Shown here: piece after piece, positions 13,962 through 26,574 of the stretch
How positions within the stretch are numbered: position 1 is the first letter of the stretch
Layout: each line of letters starts with the position of its first letter
Assembly: GCA_009823395.1 (NCBI GenBank)
Contig: CM020503.1
Location: 8,460,001-8,524,000, forward strand
Reading direction: 5' to 3'
DNA length: 64,000 bases
Source: Thamnaconus septentrionalis
Taxonomy: Eukaryota > Chordata > Actinopteri > Tetraodontiformes > Monacanthidae
The notes under the pieces: model-generated
What the model saw: only the letters and a program-made list of their open reading frames with translations
Told to the model about the DNA's origin: nothing
The model's database searches: none
Program-made: the position numbers and the translations under genes

Positions 13962-16169
13962 ACACATACATACAAACACACGCACACCTCTTAATATAAA
14001 ATATGCTCCTGTTGGGCTGCTTTAAGCGGCTAAACTGACCTTCCGGCGTCCTTGATGGCGTCCTTGATGTTGGGTATCAACCTCTTGTGAGACCCTCGGC
14101 CGCTGATTTGGTTCTAGACAGGGTCAAAGGAACAGCGCAGCAGGGCTTCACTCTGGGACAGAATAGTAGTTCAGTGGAGAGTGATAATAACAATCAGTGT
14201 GTGCAGTACAATTTCAATTAATTGGAGAGAAAAATATATTCCTCTATTGTGCTGCTTTTTTCTTTAATCATCTTAATTCGAACATTTGAAAATACACAAG
14301 ATGTTGTGGGAGTATGACAATGATCTTCTCTCCAAAATGTTATGCAAAATTCTGTGTTATTGTTGTCTTAAAATATGTGTATCGAGCGTTAGGAAACGGT
14401 AAACTCCAGAAGCGAAGAAAGCCCACTGTTTACTCTTTTGGCTTTGGCCAATTTCAGAAAGTTTCTGCTAATGACATCAAATTTTGTGGGGCAAGGGCTA
14501 ACTATTAATGAAACTATGCTGTTTTGGGGAGATCTATGGAGTTTTTTTGCTGGGGGGTGGGGGGAGATCACTATTTGTCCAAGGTTATTCAGTATTGTAT
14601 AAGTTGAGGGGGGAAAAAAATTAAACGGAGATACAACCTCTTTTGAGGACATGAGGAAGAAAGTTACTGAAAAAAAAGAGAAAAGAAGTAGCCTTACAAT
14701 CATTTCTGAAAAAGACCAAAAAATGCCCCCCAAAAACGAGGAAGTTTGAAATGAAATTGCTATCATTTGGTCATTTTGAAGGAACATTTTGAGGAGCCGT
14801 CCTCACAGACAGCTCACATCCTTGCGGAGCAGAGGACACTCACTCACTATGGAGTCGTTTCAGCAGGAAGTCTGCGCGCGTAAAATAGCGGGGAGGAGGT
14901 ATTACACCAAGAACGGGTGCTGAGAAGAGGTGGAGAGACAAAGAGAGAGAGGTGGTGCCCTCGCAGAGCTAATTCGCCTTGCGCCGCCGGAAAGAAGGTC
15001 GCCTTCATATCAAATAGTCAGACAACTCCATTTAACAGTGCTAAAGACCCCAGTGGGCTTAGCGGGATTAGATGATGGGCTCCGTGGTCTTGGTGAGCGC
15101 AGGCAGAGCCGAGCTCACTCATTCTCGCCGTGCGGACATTAACAGCTAGCCTCCAAAGATTCGACTCTTCTCCTCTTGCTCCCACTCTTCCTCATCCCCT
15201 CCTCTTCTTCCCCTTTTTCCTCCGGCCCCTCGTTCTCCTCCTCCCCCAGAAACAATCAAGTTTCAATCAACTGGCAGGGAGCCGTAACTGATTATTATAG
15301 CATTTTCCTGCCTTAAAGGCCCAGTGTTTAACATCTTGTGCCATCTGGTGGTAAGAATGCATCATGCAATGTTAACATTATGTCCTAAGTCCCTCTAGAT
15401 CTCACACCGTACTGATACCAGCCATGATGTCAAGGCGGAATCACCAAACCAATGGGACTTTTGGCTCCCTACAATTAGTGCTGTGCGGTATTTTTAAATC
15501 ATTGAACATGTTAGACTGATATCGTTCAATACAGATCGATGGATTGGTATCTGTATTACCACTACTTAACAAAATTAAAAGCTTAGCATTATTCATACAG
15601 ACTTTGCTCCTGGTTGCTGTTTCTTTGCCCACAAATGCTGTGTAGGTGTTTTAATTCTGTCATCTTTAGGCCCATCTGTGTGATACATCCAATTGTTGTT
15701 GTTGTTGTTGTAGTTGAACGCACAGATGTTTAAGCATAACACCTGAAAAAATCAACCCCAGTTGAGTAATTCTAGGCTAGTCTATACTAAAGGGATTAGA
15801 CAAAACCTCTCTGTCGCAGAATTAAATTGAGAACTTCCTCCCACTTCAATAAGATGTGAGACCTTCATGAAATCATAAAGCACAATGGCTGTGACAATCA
15901 CATTTACTCTGCACCATATTCCAGAAGAAGTCCTGATAGTCGGGGTTGCAGAAACATAAGAGATGTGTCACACAACTGGATACTTAAGCGCAATACTTTA
16001 TTTTGTGGTACGCTCATTTCCACACTTTTGGCACTGCCTCAAATCATGCACTGCTGAAGATACAGTTTTATTTTCCCAGAACCTCTTCTTTATGTGGCAT
16101 TTCCGATTAACGACGTAAAGTCATTGCAAGGACAGTATAAACCACATTTTATTGCGATGACACTAAAGA
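12571..16169. other. Intergenic, no gene recognised
   Basis: Contains a CA microsatellite at 13928-13958 and a pyrimidine-rich stretch at about 15160-15250, followed by a non-repetitive ATTA-containing segment at 15250-15315. No coding support. Confidence 0.5.
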
Positions 16170-16770
16170 CAAGGACTTCATCCCTGCTGTTTGCAGACGA
16201 TGTGTTTCTTTTGTCCTTATCGTGCACAGATCTGCAGCTCTCACTAGAATTTGTCCATCATGTGTCCGTCCTCAAGGAGTCAACAAGTTCATGTATTTCA
16301 GGAGTGAGGCTCAAGCAGAGCGGGAGAATGAAAAGCAGATTCGGGCAGCAGTGATGAGGACGTAAAATCGGTCTTTCTTGGTGAAGAGGGAGCTGAGCCG
16401 GATGGTTCACTTTACTGGTCGCTCTCCATTTTAACTGTCACTTGTGGTCATGAGCTTCGGGTCATGACCAAACGAATTAGGTCGCAAATACTAGGGGTCT
16501 TCTCAACAGGATTGCCGAGATCTCTCTTAGAGAGAGGGTGAAAAGTTTGGTCACCCGCGAGCAGCTTGGACTAGAGCCGCTGCTCCTCCGCATCAACAGG
16601 AAACAACTGAGGTGCCTCCTGGGACACCATGCTCAACCGGGAGGACGCCCTGGGGCAGACCTAGGACATGCTGGAGGGACTATGTCTCCTGGCTGACCTG
16701 GGAACCTCTTGGGGTGGCCCCAGAAAAGCTGGTAGAAGAGGCCTTTTACCGCGACCCAGACCCCAGCTGA
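16170..16770 (+). pseudogene. Degraded non-LTR retrotransposon (LINE) reverse-transcriptase fragment
   Basis: Translated pieces in shifting frames match the C-terminal half of a fish LINE ORF2: SSLLFADDVFLL with the FADD catalytic motif, then QIRAAVMRT, LTCGHELRVMTKRIRSQ, SLRERVKSLVTREQLGLEPL and WRDYVSWLAW. Frameshifts and stops show it is dead. The exact clade is not determined. Confidence 0.8.
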
Positions 16771-17424
16771 TGATGACATATGACGTAAACTAAACAAACA
16801 GGCAATGTTAACGGCAGATTAACATCAGAGACTGTAGCTAATAAGGTAGTTAGCTAGCTAGCAGGCTAATTATGTAATGCATCTTCTGTAATGTCAGCAA
16901 GTACTGTATGATGGTTGTGCAAATAAGGCGCTGCACTCTTGATGCGGCACAGTGTGGCACCAACACCGTAGGCAAGCATTTTTTGTCGTTTTTTTTTTTC
17001 GTTTTGTTTTGGCCCCCTCCTTATTTTCCAAAGCGCCACGTTGTGCTTTCCAAAACTCCTCAGGGTGACTTGATGGTCAGAGCCAGTGAGCCTAAATAGT
17101 TTTCCTCCTTCTTCCCAGGAGATAGATTGAACAGAAATAGGACGATAAACTGGCCTGGATGATGGATGAGTGAGGGGATGATCTTTCAATCAGTCTGCCA
17201 TCCGCACTTCCTTCCCTCATCCGCAGGAAACCGGGACTGATGTCATGGATGATAGAGGCGGGCTTCTGTCACCGCACATGTGTGTGCGTGCGTGCGTGTG
17301 TCTACATGCATGTGTGTGTTGGTGTGTGTGGTTGTGTGTGTGCGGTTGTGTGTTTATTCATGCAAGCGGCGTACAATACCTGCTTGTGTCATACGCAGGG
17401 ACGAGAAGTGTCAGGTGTATGATT

Positions 17425-17468
<44 letters not shown>

Positions 17469-18387
17469 CGTGTGTGTGCGCGGTAGAAGTTTGCACTGTT
17501 GAGGCTGCGTTTCGTCGCTGCACGTTTGCAAATGCGTTGCCCTGAATTCAAGCGGGCAAACTGGCACCATCTGCTGCGCGCAAACCCCCCCGCTGACATT
17601 ACACATCACACACTTAAGACACTCGCCACGGCAGCAGTTGGCGCGGCGGGAGCAGGCAGCCACCTCCTCCTTAAATCCGCAGCAGGCGCGCTACAAAAGT
17701 TCACGCTGGCGTTTGAGACAAGACATTTTCTGACATGGAGCAGAAGGAGACACAAGTTTGATGGAACACGATGAACTATGTGAGATTATTACAAAAAAAA
17801 CATGTAAGGCAAAGTTAGACAAAAGGTGAGTCCCAGTTCTGTCAAGACTTGGTGCGCTATTACCTCAGTAGTGCTTTATTTGCTCAACAGGGTAAATACA
17901 AATTGAGTTTGGAATGGACAACAGTGGCATAACGATGTTAGCGCACTAGCTAAAATTAGTCATTGCTCACCTGTAAATTCCTAGCGGCGGTAAATGACTT
18001 GAATCTGGTGTGAAACTCACACCGTGAATGCTGTGCATGTTTAGTTTAAGAGATGTCTTTATCTTCTGTGAATTTTTGGTTAAAATAAGCATGAAGAGGA
18101 AAATAAAAAGATGTAGTTAGTCAGTTAATAAAAAGATGTAGCCGCTTTTGATGGTACAAAACGTTAGTATGATGAGTTAATACTGAAGACAACAAGGTTA
18201 ATTCACTGCGTGCACAGCATTGGAGGAAACATCTTATTTACTTAATTTACTAACAGAAGTGCAATTTAGATTGCTAATAGATATAAATAAATACAAGGAT
18301 GTTTAAGAACGATACAATCGATGTTAATATAGCAAAGCAAGATTCAGGCTGCAGAGGGATTTTCATCTGTGGAAACCTGAGATAAAG

Positions 18388-18390
<3 letters not shown>
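16771..18390. other. Intergenic, no gene recognised
   Basis: Contains TG-rich stretches around 17278-17352 and a TC run (17429-17459) followed by TG. A moderately GC-rich segment at 17500-17720 is non-repetitive but shows no exon features. Confidence 0.5.
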
Positions 18391-18485
<95 letters not shown>

Positions 18486-18660
18486 GCACAGCTCATAGTG
18501 TTAATCCTGCTGAAGCTGAAAACTTGGCCAGTTCACCAATCCAGAGCCAGAGCGCAGCTGGGAGACGAGAAGACAGAGAAAAAACATTGATTTTCACCTT
18601 TTTTCCCTCCATCACTACTGATTTTCCTTAAACACACGCGTGAGCGCGCACACACACACG

Positions 18661-18706
<46 letters not shown>

Positions 18707-19091
18707 AACTCACAAAAAGGTACTTTAGGTTTCTTTCAGTTCTGTTCAATATTGGCTGTGGCTCTCAAAGCCAACAATACATTTTTCAAGGACTTGGAAT
18801 CCTTGTGAGGCAGACGTTTATTTTGTTTTGTGAGTTATGAGTTTTTCAAGGACACACTTGCCTGTCACCAATAAAGAGGTATCTCCCCTGTGCTGCCACA
18901 AAAAAAAAGTATAAAAGGAGAAAAACAATAGCAGGAGAAAGCCACAAATTGCGTCTGAGAAGTGATTGGTTCAAATCAGTGCTTTTAAAACTCTGTATTT
19001 TGTGAAATTTGGAATGTGCACAGAGATTGAACATGAAAACAAAGAACACTCAGCCTTGTCCTGTCTCCATATAACATAAGCAATTATGCAA

Positions 19092-19142
<51 letters not shown>
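18391..19142. repeat. Three long TG/CA microsatellites within 750 bases
   Basis: Pure GT at 18391-18484 (94 bases), interrupted CA/CG at 18649-18702, CA at 19097-19142. The first is inverted relative to the other two. Confidence 0.95.
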
Positions 19143-19148
<6 letters not shown>

Positions 19149-21426
19149 ATAGAGAAAAGCTCTTTTTTTCTTCTTTTCATGTGTAAAATGCTTTTACATT
19201 TTGAGAAAACTGCAGGGTTCACTTCCTGTATTGTCGTTTTTATCTTCCACCATTGCTTCAAAAGGCCAGCTTGCAGAAGCCACTTCCTTAATTTTTGAAG
19301 AATTTAAAAGGTGCTGATCTGTAGCCCAGTTCCAATCCTGGAAGAAAATACAAAGAAGCTTCGGCAAGATGGATGGGGCAGAATTCTGAACTGAAATCTC
19401 TGATTCTCATTCCATTATAAGGAGCTGAAACTCATCTGCACTTTTTCAGCAAAAACATGAAAACACGTTTGTCGGCTTCCAAGATAAAGTAAAAAAAAAA
19501 ATGTCTTTCATGTTGCTTTGGGTAAATGTTGTGTTGGCGGACAGTCGGGCTGCTTGTTTCCCTGCATAGAGCCACCAAAACAAGCTAATTAGGCTAATTA
19601 GCAGCTTTGGCAGGCTACAGTGGAATTCGCTTTTCTTTTCTTTTTTTGCGTCAGCTTCATTTGTGGCTTGCCGTTAAAACTTGCAAAATGCTTCTTCGTT
19701 TGTGGCTTGCCGTTAAAACTTGCAAAATGCTTCTTCGTTTTCGGCGCTGACTTCTGTTTGCACTCTGGGCTCGTGCCCTGGCAAAAGATGCAGGACGCCC
19801 TGGTCGCGGCGCCACGCTACTTTCCCTCCTCTCCTGAGGTGCTCATTAGGCTCCATCATGTTGCACTTGTTGTTATCACCGCAGCTGATCTTGTAACGGC
19901 AGCTTCATTGTTTGCCGGCTCGTCACCTGAGCCAGGAGGCGGAGCGGTGCAGGTGATTAATGCTCGCAGCGAGGAGCGGATCATAAATAAACAAACCAAA
20001 CGCCCCTTTGCTGCTAGCGGGAGCCGACGGCTCCTGCCTTCCGCCATCTGCTCGGGGTGTAATTCTGCTGCTTGCAACGCTTTGCTGCCATCAGGGTGAT
20101 GAGATGACGCAGAGAGACGGCCAGCTTGTTTGCTTGTGCACTTGTTTGTCTTGTGATTGATGTACACCTGTCTGCACGCTTTCATCCGAGCAAGCATGGA
20201 TGAAAAACAACAACATATCTGTACAGTATTCATATATTTCTAATTATGACAATGCAAATAAATTTCCAAATGCACATTTGCTTGATTTATTTGGAACATT
20301 CTGATTTTGATACTGCGTGATTGTGCCTGAAACGACGCTGTGCCGCTCAAGATTAAGTTAGGTTTGGACTCCCATCGCCCCCTGGTGGCAAAGCAGGCAA
20401 ACAGCAGTCGAGACCTTCAAAATAAAATGTGTTTTAGCAATTCCATCCATCTAGAAAGAAAGAAAGGAAGAGAGAAAGAAAGAAAGAACAACACTAGTCT
20501 TGTTTAAAGTTAATATTTTAAATTTAATTTTTGAAAAGACAATATATTCAGACCAAGTTCAACACAAGCATGCTGTTAAATGATGAACAAGTAGATGATG
20601 TTTTTCGGATGAAACTGTAATTTTTTATTATTTTTTTTAGAAAACATACAAATATAAACAAAATTAGAGATTCTAATAAACATTAAGTGAACGGAATTAT
20701 ATTTATTAAACTATTTGACATTTTAGCTTTAATTAAATAAAATGAACAATGAAATAATTAACTTGTATGAGAAGCAAATCCCTTCTTTTTTTTTGCCTTT
20801 ATTTTTGATTCTGCCTCTGAGGCTTCTGAATGCCCTGATTAACTCTGGATGATTAATCTTGATTTATTTTGTTCTGTTTTTTGTTTTTAATGCAATGTCA
20901 GTGCGGAGGTGAAGAGAACCAACTGTTCCAGCCGTCGCAGACACTTTGATTTGTTTACCGTTGATGTTCCGGACAACAGAAAACAACTGGTGGAGTGAAC
21001 CTGGTGGCTCTAATCCAGAGTCCTGGAACGCTGCCTGCTGGCAGGAGCCGCTGGATGAATTGGAGCCGCCAGTAATGTAATCAGTTCCGCCTGAGCGTCT
21101 GATCTTCACACACTTCCTGTGTGTTCAAACAACCTGCAGAGTAGTACACATATCAAGAATAAAACTCTTAATTAGTCACATTTCAGTCATATTATGAAGA
21201 GTGATATCATACTTTTTCTAAAAATGTGTTGAAAATAATAAATAATATTGTTCATCCAGGGCGTCACTGGAGAAGCACTGTTTGAGCCGTTACAAAAACA
21301 AAAAACAAGCAAAATGATATTTATATCCAAAAAACCCTGCATATTTAGCACTATGTTTACAGCTTCCATCTTAAAACTGATGCTTTGTTGAATCTTCACC
21401 TCCCCATGTTTGGAAGAGAAACACAC

Positions 21427-21428
<2 letters not shown>
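19143..21428. other. Intergenic, no gene recognised
   Basis: Contains a 39-base tandem duplication (about 19659-19740), an AAAG-rich tract at about 20450-20489, and a non-repetitive segment at about 19780-20100 of intermediate GC with homeodomain-like ATTA/TAAT words that could be a conserved non-coding element. No exon supported. Confidence 0.45.
19659..19740. repeat. 39-base tandem duplication
   Basis: The unit TTTGTGGCTTGCCGTTAAAA followed by CTTGCAAAATGCTTCTTCG occurs twice in a row without a mismatch in that span. Confidence 0.85.

Positions 21429-21499
<71 letters not shown>
21429..21499. repeat. AG microsatellite
   Basis: About 35 AG units. Confidence 0.95.
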
Positions 21500-21507
<8 letters not shown>

Positions 21508-24500
21508 GAGTTGGGAAAATGCATACAGAGACTCAGCAAACAAAGATTTACAGACAGTTAAAACAAAGATGAGATTTAGTCCCGATCGACCAGTTCGCTG
21601 GCGATTGCAGCTGAGTCCAGGGACCTTTGCGTTGCTTTCAGTGACACATGTAACTTCTAAAAAAAAGTCTCCTTTGTACTTCGCAGCATCGGGAAAAAAA
21701 AATTGGTTATACATAATCAAGGCTTCTTTCTTCTTCTCCTTTTTTTTTTAAAAAAAAAAAACACTTTTCTCTTCCTTGACAACCGTGAAAATGATGAAAG
21801 CCCAAAGGCACAAAACACAATCAGCGCCTCGAAGCCAACAATATTTAGCGATAACTGGCACAAATTACAGGGGGAGACGTTTCTACACTTTGAACCGCCT
21901 CTTTTCTTTCTTTGTCACACCACAGCAGAGCGCAGTAATTACGCCTTTCTGCCTTTGTCTGACAGGAATGGAAAAAAATTGAATTAAAAAGCAATTCCCT
22001 CAAAATTTTTGGTCAACACAGTTGGAAGTTAATACAAAAGGGACATTCATTCCTCGTGTAACATTTTTTTTTTTTTAAATTAAAAAGTAATATTTATACA
22101 TGATGGCTAAAATATGTCAGTGACTCAGTACCTCGGGCACTGAGGGTTCCTCTCTATTTAGATTTAAAATAAAGCACAATGTCTGTGATTTCAAAGGAAA
22201 ACTAACAACCATGCTTTATGCACTGTGAGCCGTTGACCTTTTGTGTACTGTAAGTACGAAAAACAGAACAGAATTCTGAATGATTATGACATTTAGAAGT
22301 TCATAGAGGGAAGGTGTGACAGTTAGCTTCCTTTATAGAATGATCAAGAAGTGAGTGGTCGGCAAGCGGGCGTGATGACAAGCTCACCAGGCCGCTGTGC
22401 AGAGTAGAACGACATGGCCATCACTGCCTCCGCCACCCAGCGAAGAGGGAAAGAGACCTTAATTTACAGTCACGTCCGCTCCCAGTAACAACAAAACAAA
22501 CCGGACACGGCGTCTACTGACTTTTTCTAACATCCCCTGGCATAAAAAATGTCATTTTTACTCCCACCCTGCAAACAAACACCATAAGTCTCCAATAGTC
22601 TTGGTGAGACCATGGTGCTTAGGTAATGTGTGTGTAACACAGCTCCTCCTGCTGACTGCCCATCTCTGCAGTTAATTAGGGAGTGGAAATACCTCAGCCT
22701 GACAGGACCCCAGAGAGCAGGGTATAGAGGCAGCGGGAGGAAGAGGGGTGTTCAGGCCGACAAACACCGGACCAGGCTCCCATCCCAATCTCTCCCACAG
22801 AAAACCAGCCCTACCGTTACTGCGCAGAGCAGGCAGGAGCAAACACTGCGAAGGTCAAGCAAGTCAGGGCTAGAAAATCACCTCATTTCTGCCTCAATGT
22901 TGGGAGATATTCATTTCTACACGTCTCCATTTTTCTTTTATTTCCACATTTTGAACAGGGGATGCTCACAAAATGCAAGTAAAACAGCTTAAAGGTCATG
23001 TCAATGGGTAAAACTCACACGTTTTTCTCAACTATTTCAAATCAGATTCAAATCTTCTCTGGAACCAAAAATTCTGAATTTCCTATCTAGATCAACTCCG
23101 ATATAAAATTCACGGTTAGACGGACCCCCGTTTCATACTCCTAACCAGACGGTGGCGGTAATGCACTGAACTGCTGTTTGCAAACCGGAAGTCAGAATGG
23201 TTATTTACATGCAAGTAGACTTGAGCCAGCCTCCTCGAAGATCACGTTGTGCTCAACAGATAAGAAAGTATGCTGTAGCGTCGATGCCATAAAAGGGAAA
23301 AGACTGTCTGTTACGAGTGAGTCACTGTTTGTTTGTTTTTAATATCTGTCTGTCGCACTGACGTTTAGATTCGACAGGAAGCAGCTTGCTAAGCTTACCA
23401 AGGCATTCGGGTCTCTTCGATTCGCCAACGCATTTTATTGGTTTTTGATTATTATTTTTTTGTTCATTAATTTATCCATTCATTTAAAAACGCTTGTTTG
23501 TGACATTTCGTTCTGTTGAAAAGATATAACATGGATTTGGCTGACATCTGCGCCAGCGAATGTTGCAGTCAGGCCTTTTGCTAACCAACATTCTAGTGTA
23601 TATTTCAAGACAACGGTTTAATAACCCGTTAAGATGCCAGCGATTGATTTATTCATGTATTTAAAAAAAAAATAATAATAATAATCTATTTTGCAGATAA
23701 GATTCCAAACCAAATCTGTACAAAAAATTTCGTCGCGTTGATTCGTTTGTCTTCAGGAGGCAATCAGTACTGTATCTAATAAGTACGTTTTGCACCTAAA
23801 GGCTTCCCGCAGACTGCACGATTTTTGCTATTTTGAATGATCATTGCATGCTACACACTGTGCGAGACATCAAGGTTGGTATTTATCACTCCCTCCTGGC
23901 AAACACAGCACCAAAGTCATTCAGACAGATAACGTCTATTCTTCTCTGTCACTGGATGCTCAGCAGCCTTAATATGCCAACCCTGCAACACATGTCTCAA
24001 CACCAGGAATGTCACACACAAAACATCAACGCACAGATCACAAAATAAACTCTGCATGATAAGTATCAGTTATATCAATTTGACTGATTCAGCTCGACCA
24101 ATAATGAAAAAAATTCTAACAAGATGACAAATAATTTGTCAGTGGAAGTAATGGCAGACATTTTTATAGTTGCATTCGTGTGTGCAGAGCTGCCCTTTGA
24201 GTGTTTCCTTTCTTTTTAAACATGCTCTTACATATGTTGATGTTATTTTGCAAGGAGATAATTTTAAAAATAACACAACATGCATTATTTGTATTGACAG
24301 AGTGAGTGAGTCAGTCTAAACCAGCAGGTATGAAAGAGGTCAGTGGCTCATGAGTGCATGCAACAGTGCATTCATGGTTGTATTATCAAATGTGGGTACC
24401 AGACTTTCATGTAACTGTAGACTAAAATCCCATGGGGCCCAAAAATACTATTTTTCATAGAACTGCAACACTGTTGACAGGGCAGCTGCTAATGTTAGCG

Positions 24501-25019
24501 AGCTGCTGCTTCTTTAAACACAGTGTGCTTCAGGTGTTCTTCTTCCGCCTTCAGGGCGTAAACTTGCGGCGCCACACCCAGCCTGGCATAAGTACTACAT
24601 TGTTTTCAGTTGTTTCCAGCATCTCCGTGTAACCGGGAACATTTTTGAAGATGGCTTCGTGTAAACACTTTTTTTTTTCTTTTCGAGAGCGGTTTCGAAA
24701 ATGTGCGGTTTCGAAAAAATCTGTCTCCGTGTTAACAGCCCCTTAGTAAGCTTAATCTAAAATTGTATTTTATTCTGTTGCTGTTGTTTTGCAATCACGG
24801 CTGCAATTATAAAGATTATAAAATTCTTCTATTCTATAAAAGTCTTTTCGGATAATTATTGTGAGAAATTAATATGATTAGTGTCTTCCTAAAGATGAGT
24901 ATCATTAATAACAATATATAACTAAAGGCTGAGAAAACACATAATATCCATCCAATTTATTTTGCAATGCACTAAGAGAAAAGTCTGAATCCAGTGGAGT
25001 CAGTTTATTCAAGGTAAGA
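21500..25019. other. Intergenic, no gene recognised
   Basis: Mostly AT-rich. AGACGGTGGCGGTAATGCAC near 23150 is a phrase common in dispersed vertebrate repeats. A segment at about 24600-24745 ending CGTGTTAACAGCCCCTTAG looks like one end of an old DNA transposon. No exon supported. Confidence 0.45.
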
Positions 25020-25120
25020 AAGATCGGATCGGGAAAAAAATCGGGATCAGCAATGACTCATCATTATAAAATCAGGATCGGATCAGGACAAAAAAAATGT
25101 GATCGGGACATCCCTAACCT
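25020..25120. mobile_element. End fragment of a fish DNA transposon
   Basis: Repeated GATCGG/AATCGG words ending in GTGATCGGGACATCCCTAAC, typical of the terminus of a common teleost non-autonomous element. The other end is not visible. Confidence 0.45.
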
Positions 25121-26202
25121 TAAACATGTTCATGTTCAACATTTACATTTACATTTACCTTTGCATTTTCCAATTAATATTTGGGGGGTTCCAGTTCGGT
25201 CATTTCATATAGGGTGCCAAGATGGTTAAAAATGCTATTGTTGGTATGTATTTATTTGCTTTTCCTAGTTATTAGCATTTATTAGCATTTAGCTTAACGG
25301 TTACTGATATTTACGATACATGACACGAACTCTAAATGCATTTACAAAGAAAACGCATGAGATGACTGTTGCAATATCTTTTGATGTTGCTGTGATCATT
25401 GTATAATTTCCTGCTGTATTTCTATTGGTTGGTTAGTAGACACTGGGCGTAAAGCTGTCACATTGTGAGATGGTTGACTCATTGTAGGTTTTCTTAGACT
25501 GTCAGAATTTTACCAAAGGCTGGCTTTGGACACAAGACTGATACTGGCCGTCCTTGAACCTCCATGCACATCGCTTATATCAATGTGATAAAGCACGTAG
25601 CGAACAAAACTTGTGCTGGTTTACATAACTTGATAACCACAATCCACACTGCAGTGCATCATTTTGAAAGTGATTCTGCTCCTGCTTGCAGCACTACACC
25701 AATGATACCAATTCTAAAACCCATCTCTTTCAACTCATCTTAAATGTTAAATTGATGGTGTGATGAAAATTTATGGTACACAGATGCACAGTCCATGAAA
25801 GAGCTATTCAAAGTTAAAAGTGATAAGGGTATTTTGTCTAGCCCAGATTCCATTCTATTGCAGCTCTTTCGTTGCTTTAATGCACTTTTTGATCTGCCTT
25901 TTTCAGTTTAAAGGAAAAACAATGAAAAAAATGTTACATGTCTGCCTATTCTCACATTAATCTATGTTGGTTTTAAGATTTGCCCTCACAAATTGTTCAC
26001 AGGTTGTTAAATTTCTTGCCCAGCTAAATTTTATGTTTATAAGCTGGACCAACTGAATTTCCAATTGAATAAGCCTGCTTTCAAGGGATCAAAAGGTTTT
26101 GCATCTGTACTGGACGATTCTTGTAAAAAGCTTGTGCTTTATGTACTTTCCCCATTTCCCCAAAGCCTTCTTGCTTTGTTTCTTCTGTCTTTATAGAAAG
26201 AT
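25121..26202. other. Region upstream of copy A
   Basis: AT-rich, with a tandem ACATTT run near 25140. No CpG island or TATA box that I would call the promoter. The promoter and any 5' untranslated exon of copy A are not resolved. Confidence 0.4.
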
Positions 26203-26463
26203 GCAGAAAAAGAATCATATCCTCCAGGACCAGCTGAAGCAATAACTGAAGATGTGCCCTTCTACCTGACAGAACCTAATGAAGAACCAGAAACCCAGTT
26301 CTCTTCTATAACCTGCTGTTTTGTGTTGTTTTCAGCTTTTACATTTCTGTCAGAGCTGTGTGATCTGCTTCCACCAAGGCTTCAGATGACCCCCTCACTT
26401 GGCAAGCTCCCAGTGGGCTGGTTCCTGATTGGCTACATGGTGTATCCTTGTGGCAGCTCCTAA
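26203..26463 (+). other. Open stretch with a splice-acceptor-like start, unassigned
   Basis: After a pyrimidine-rich tract ending TTTATAG at 26202 the sequence is open to TAA at 26461. It starts KDAEKESYPPGPAEA and is acidic at first, then hydrophobic. It could be an untranslated or alternative 5' exon of copy A, or chance. I recognise no family. Confidence 0.25.
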
Positions 26464-26520
26464 TCCAAATTACAACCTGCATAGACAAAAAGTGCAGTTG
26501 CCGTTGGCCTTGAAAGCCAT
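26385..26520 (+). pseudogene. Possible decayed remnant of the N-terminal domain of copy A
   Basis: Just upstream of copy A's start, one frame reads PSLGKLPVGWFLIG and a shifted frame reads NLHRQKVQLPLAL. These align loosely and in order with LFGVLSGSSILIG and LRLAQLKSQLAL of copy B. The frame shifts between the two pieces and in-frame stops occur (26461, 26482). The similarity is weak. Confidence 0.35.
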
Positions 26521-26574
26521 TTTCATCACACATTGTCCCAGCTTGAATGTAGCACTGCACCCTTCCGCAATACA

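Noticed and set aside
16094..16354. Possible intact reverse-transcriptase gene
   Set aside because: Only short fragments align and they lie in different frames with stops; annotated as a dead LINE fragment instead.
18274..18631. Open frames translating to poly-Cys-Val or poly-His-Thr
   Set aside because: They are only the GT/CA microsatellite read in frame. The same holds around 9050-9240, 19086-19298 and 21410-21751.
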